From the NCBI GenBank assembly GCA_902791475.1, contig CADAWC010000033.1:1-38640 (forward strand): 38,640 nucleotides of DNA, given 5' to 3'. The first letter of the stretch is position 1, and each line of letters opens with the position of its first letter. This document shows, in pieces, positions 38,219-38,640 of this stretch. The notes beneath the pieces were generated by a model. The model was not told the DNA's origin and did no database searches. It saw only the letters and a program-made list of their open reading frames with translations. The DNA is from Fibrobacter succinogenes (GTDB taxonomy: Bacteria; Fibrobacterota; Fibrobacteria; Fibrobacterales; Fibrobacteraceae). The position numbers and the translations under genes are program-made.

Positions 38219-38638
38219 TTAGTGTAATACGACTTTGCGATATGTATTAAATGAAGCCCACTTGCGGAAGAATTCTTCGCGACCTGCGATACCTGCTTTT
38301 TCGTATTCCTTGAGCAGTCTTGCAACATCTTCATCGGAATGGACCTTGATTTCAAAACCGCGACCGTTAATGACCGGAACGTTTCCGTAGTGGTATTCCT
38401 CTGCCGTGGTGATTTCCGCGATGCGCTTGCCACGCACCTTGACAGCGATACTATCGCGCAAGATGATGATGTCGAAATCGTCAGGGTAGTGGTAGCTTTC
38501 GCCTGTGGTGGGAATTTCGTCGCCTACAGTGTAGTGCTGCTTTACGGGTTGCTGTTTTACGACAGAGAGCGTTGCTGTATCGTAGAAAAATTCTTCAAAA
38601 ATTTCTCCTCGACCATGGCGCTCGCCTTGCACAAAGGC
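38219..38638 (-). CDS. Hypothetical protein, 5' end beyond the window
   Basis: The C-terminal 139 residues of a gene open to the right edge. No start can be assigned: the GTG at 38632 is internal-looking, and the frame continues through Ala-Phe to the edge. The visible part is polar: HYTVGDEIPTTGESYHYPDDFDIIILRDS, then VRGKRIAEITTAEEYHYGNVPVINGRGFEIKV and FRKWASFNTYRKVVLH. No family recognised; no signal or membrane segment in the visible part. Confidence 0.6.
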   Translation of the reverse strand, partial: AFVQGERHGRGEIFEEFFYDTATLSVVKQQPVKQHYTVGDEIPTTGESYHYPDDFDIIILRDSIAVKVRGKRIAEITTAEEYHYGNVPVINGRGFEIKVHSDEDVARLLKEYEKAGIAGREEFFRKWASFNTYRKVVLH

Positions 38639-38640
38639 TG

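Overview
The window looks like chromosome from Fibrobacter or a close relative (Fibrobacterota), a plant-fibre-degrading gut bacterium. The clues are lipoproteins with a 'CxCGDS' lipobox followed by poly-serine linkers, a FISUMP-type lipoprotein, a secreted pectate lyase with Ser-rich linkers and a sorting-domain-like tail, and GC-rich coding DNA between AT-rich spacers. No rRNA, tRNA, CRISPR array, integrase or prophage was found. Most genes lie on the minus strand.

Region 1 (1-10.5 kb): the 5' part of aconitase, a PDZ-type lipoprotein, and tryptophan genes split into trpB-trpA and a trpC-trpF fusion. Between the two blocks lie a GLUG-type lipoprotein, an exported family II pyrophosphatase and an Rpn/PD-(D/E)XK protein. 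trpB has a textbook attenuator: a leader peptide with three consecutive Trp codons, competing hairpins and a terminator. A homologous attenuator whose Trp codons are lost precedes the pyrophosphatase gene.

Region 2 (10.6-14.5 kb): a pectin module with a Cthe_2159-type beta-helix lipoprotein and a PL1 pectate lyase.

Region 3 (14.5-38 kb): a sulfur island, the most notable part. It holds (a) a family 2A (SrpI-type) encapsulin shell, its cysteine desulfurase cargo with a ~180-residue disordered N-terminal extension, and a serine acetyltransferase; (b) one protein joining a CysO-like sulfur carrier, a MoeB/ThiF E1 domain and a rhodanese domain (a CysO-MoeZ fusion); (c) a TusA-like protein, a ThiS/HcyS-like carrier ending GGGQ, a second E1 and two JAMM peptidases, resembling the Wolinella HcyS/HcyF/HcyD thiocarboxylate route; (d) two MetY-type sulfhydrylases, one in an operon with a methyltransferase and a DMSP-lyase-family cupin; (e) CysT-CysW-CysA, two sulfate-binding lipoproteins and an outer-membrane barrel; (f) biotin synthase and a LysE-type exporter. 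Six promoters in the island share one layout: TATTGGACA overlapping the -35, an 18-bp spacer ending in (G/A)YGTTC, and a TATATT -10. They fire the CysO-MoeZ gene (probably with the encapsulin genes), the TusA-HcyS-E1-JAMM operon, metY1, metY2-methyltransferase-cupin, cysTWA, and porin-sbp2. I infer one sulfur-limitation regulon: sulfate is imported, sulfide is carried as protein thiocarboxylate to make homocysteine or cysteine, and cysteine sulfur may be stored or mobilised inside the encapsulin.

A FISUMP lipoprotein and a YafQ-type toxin-antitoxin pair sit inside the island. Intergenic DNA is rich in dispersed repeats (heptad-like GTGGTTA runs, 'GTCATCCTGAGCG' elements, 'GTCATTCCCG' hairpins). 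One palindromic repeat has inserted in frame into trpF.
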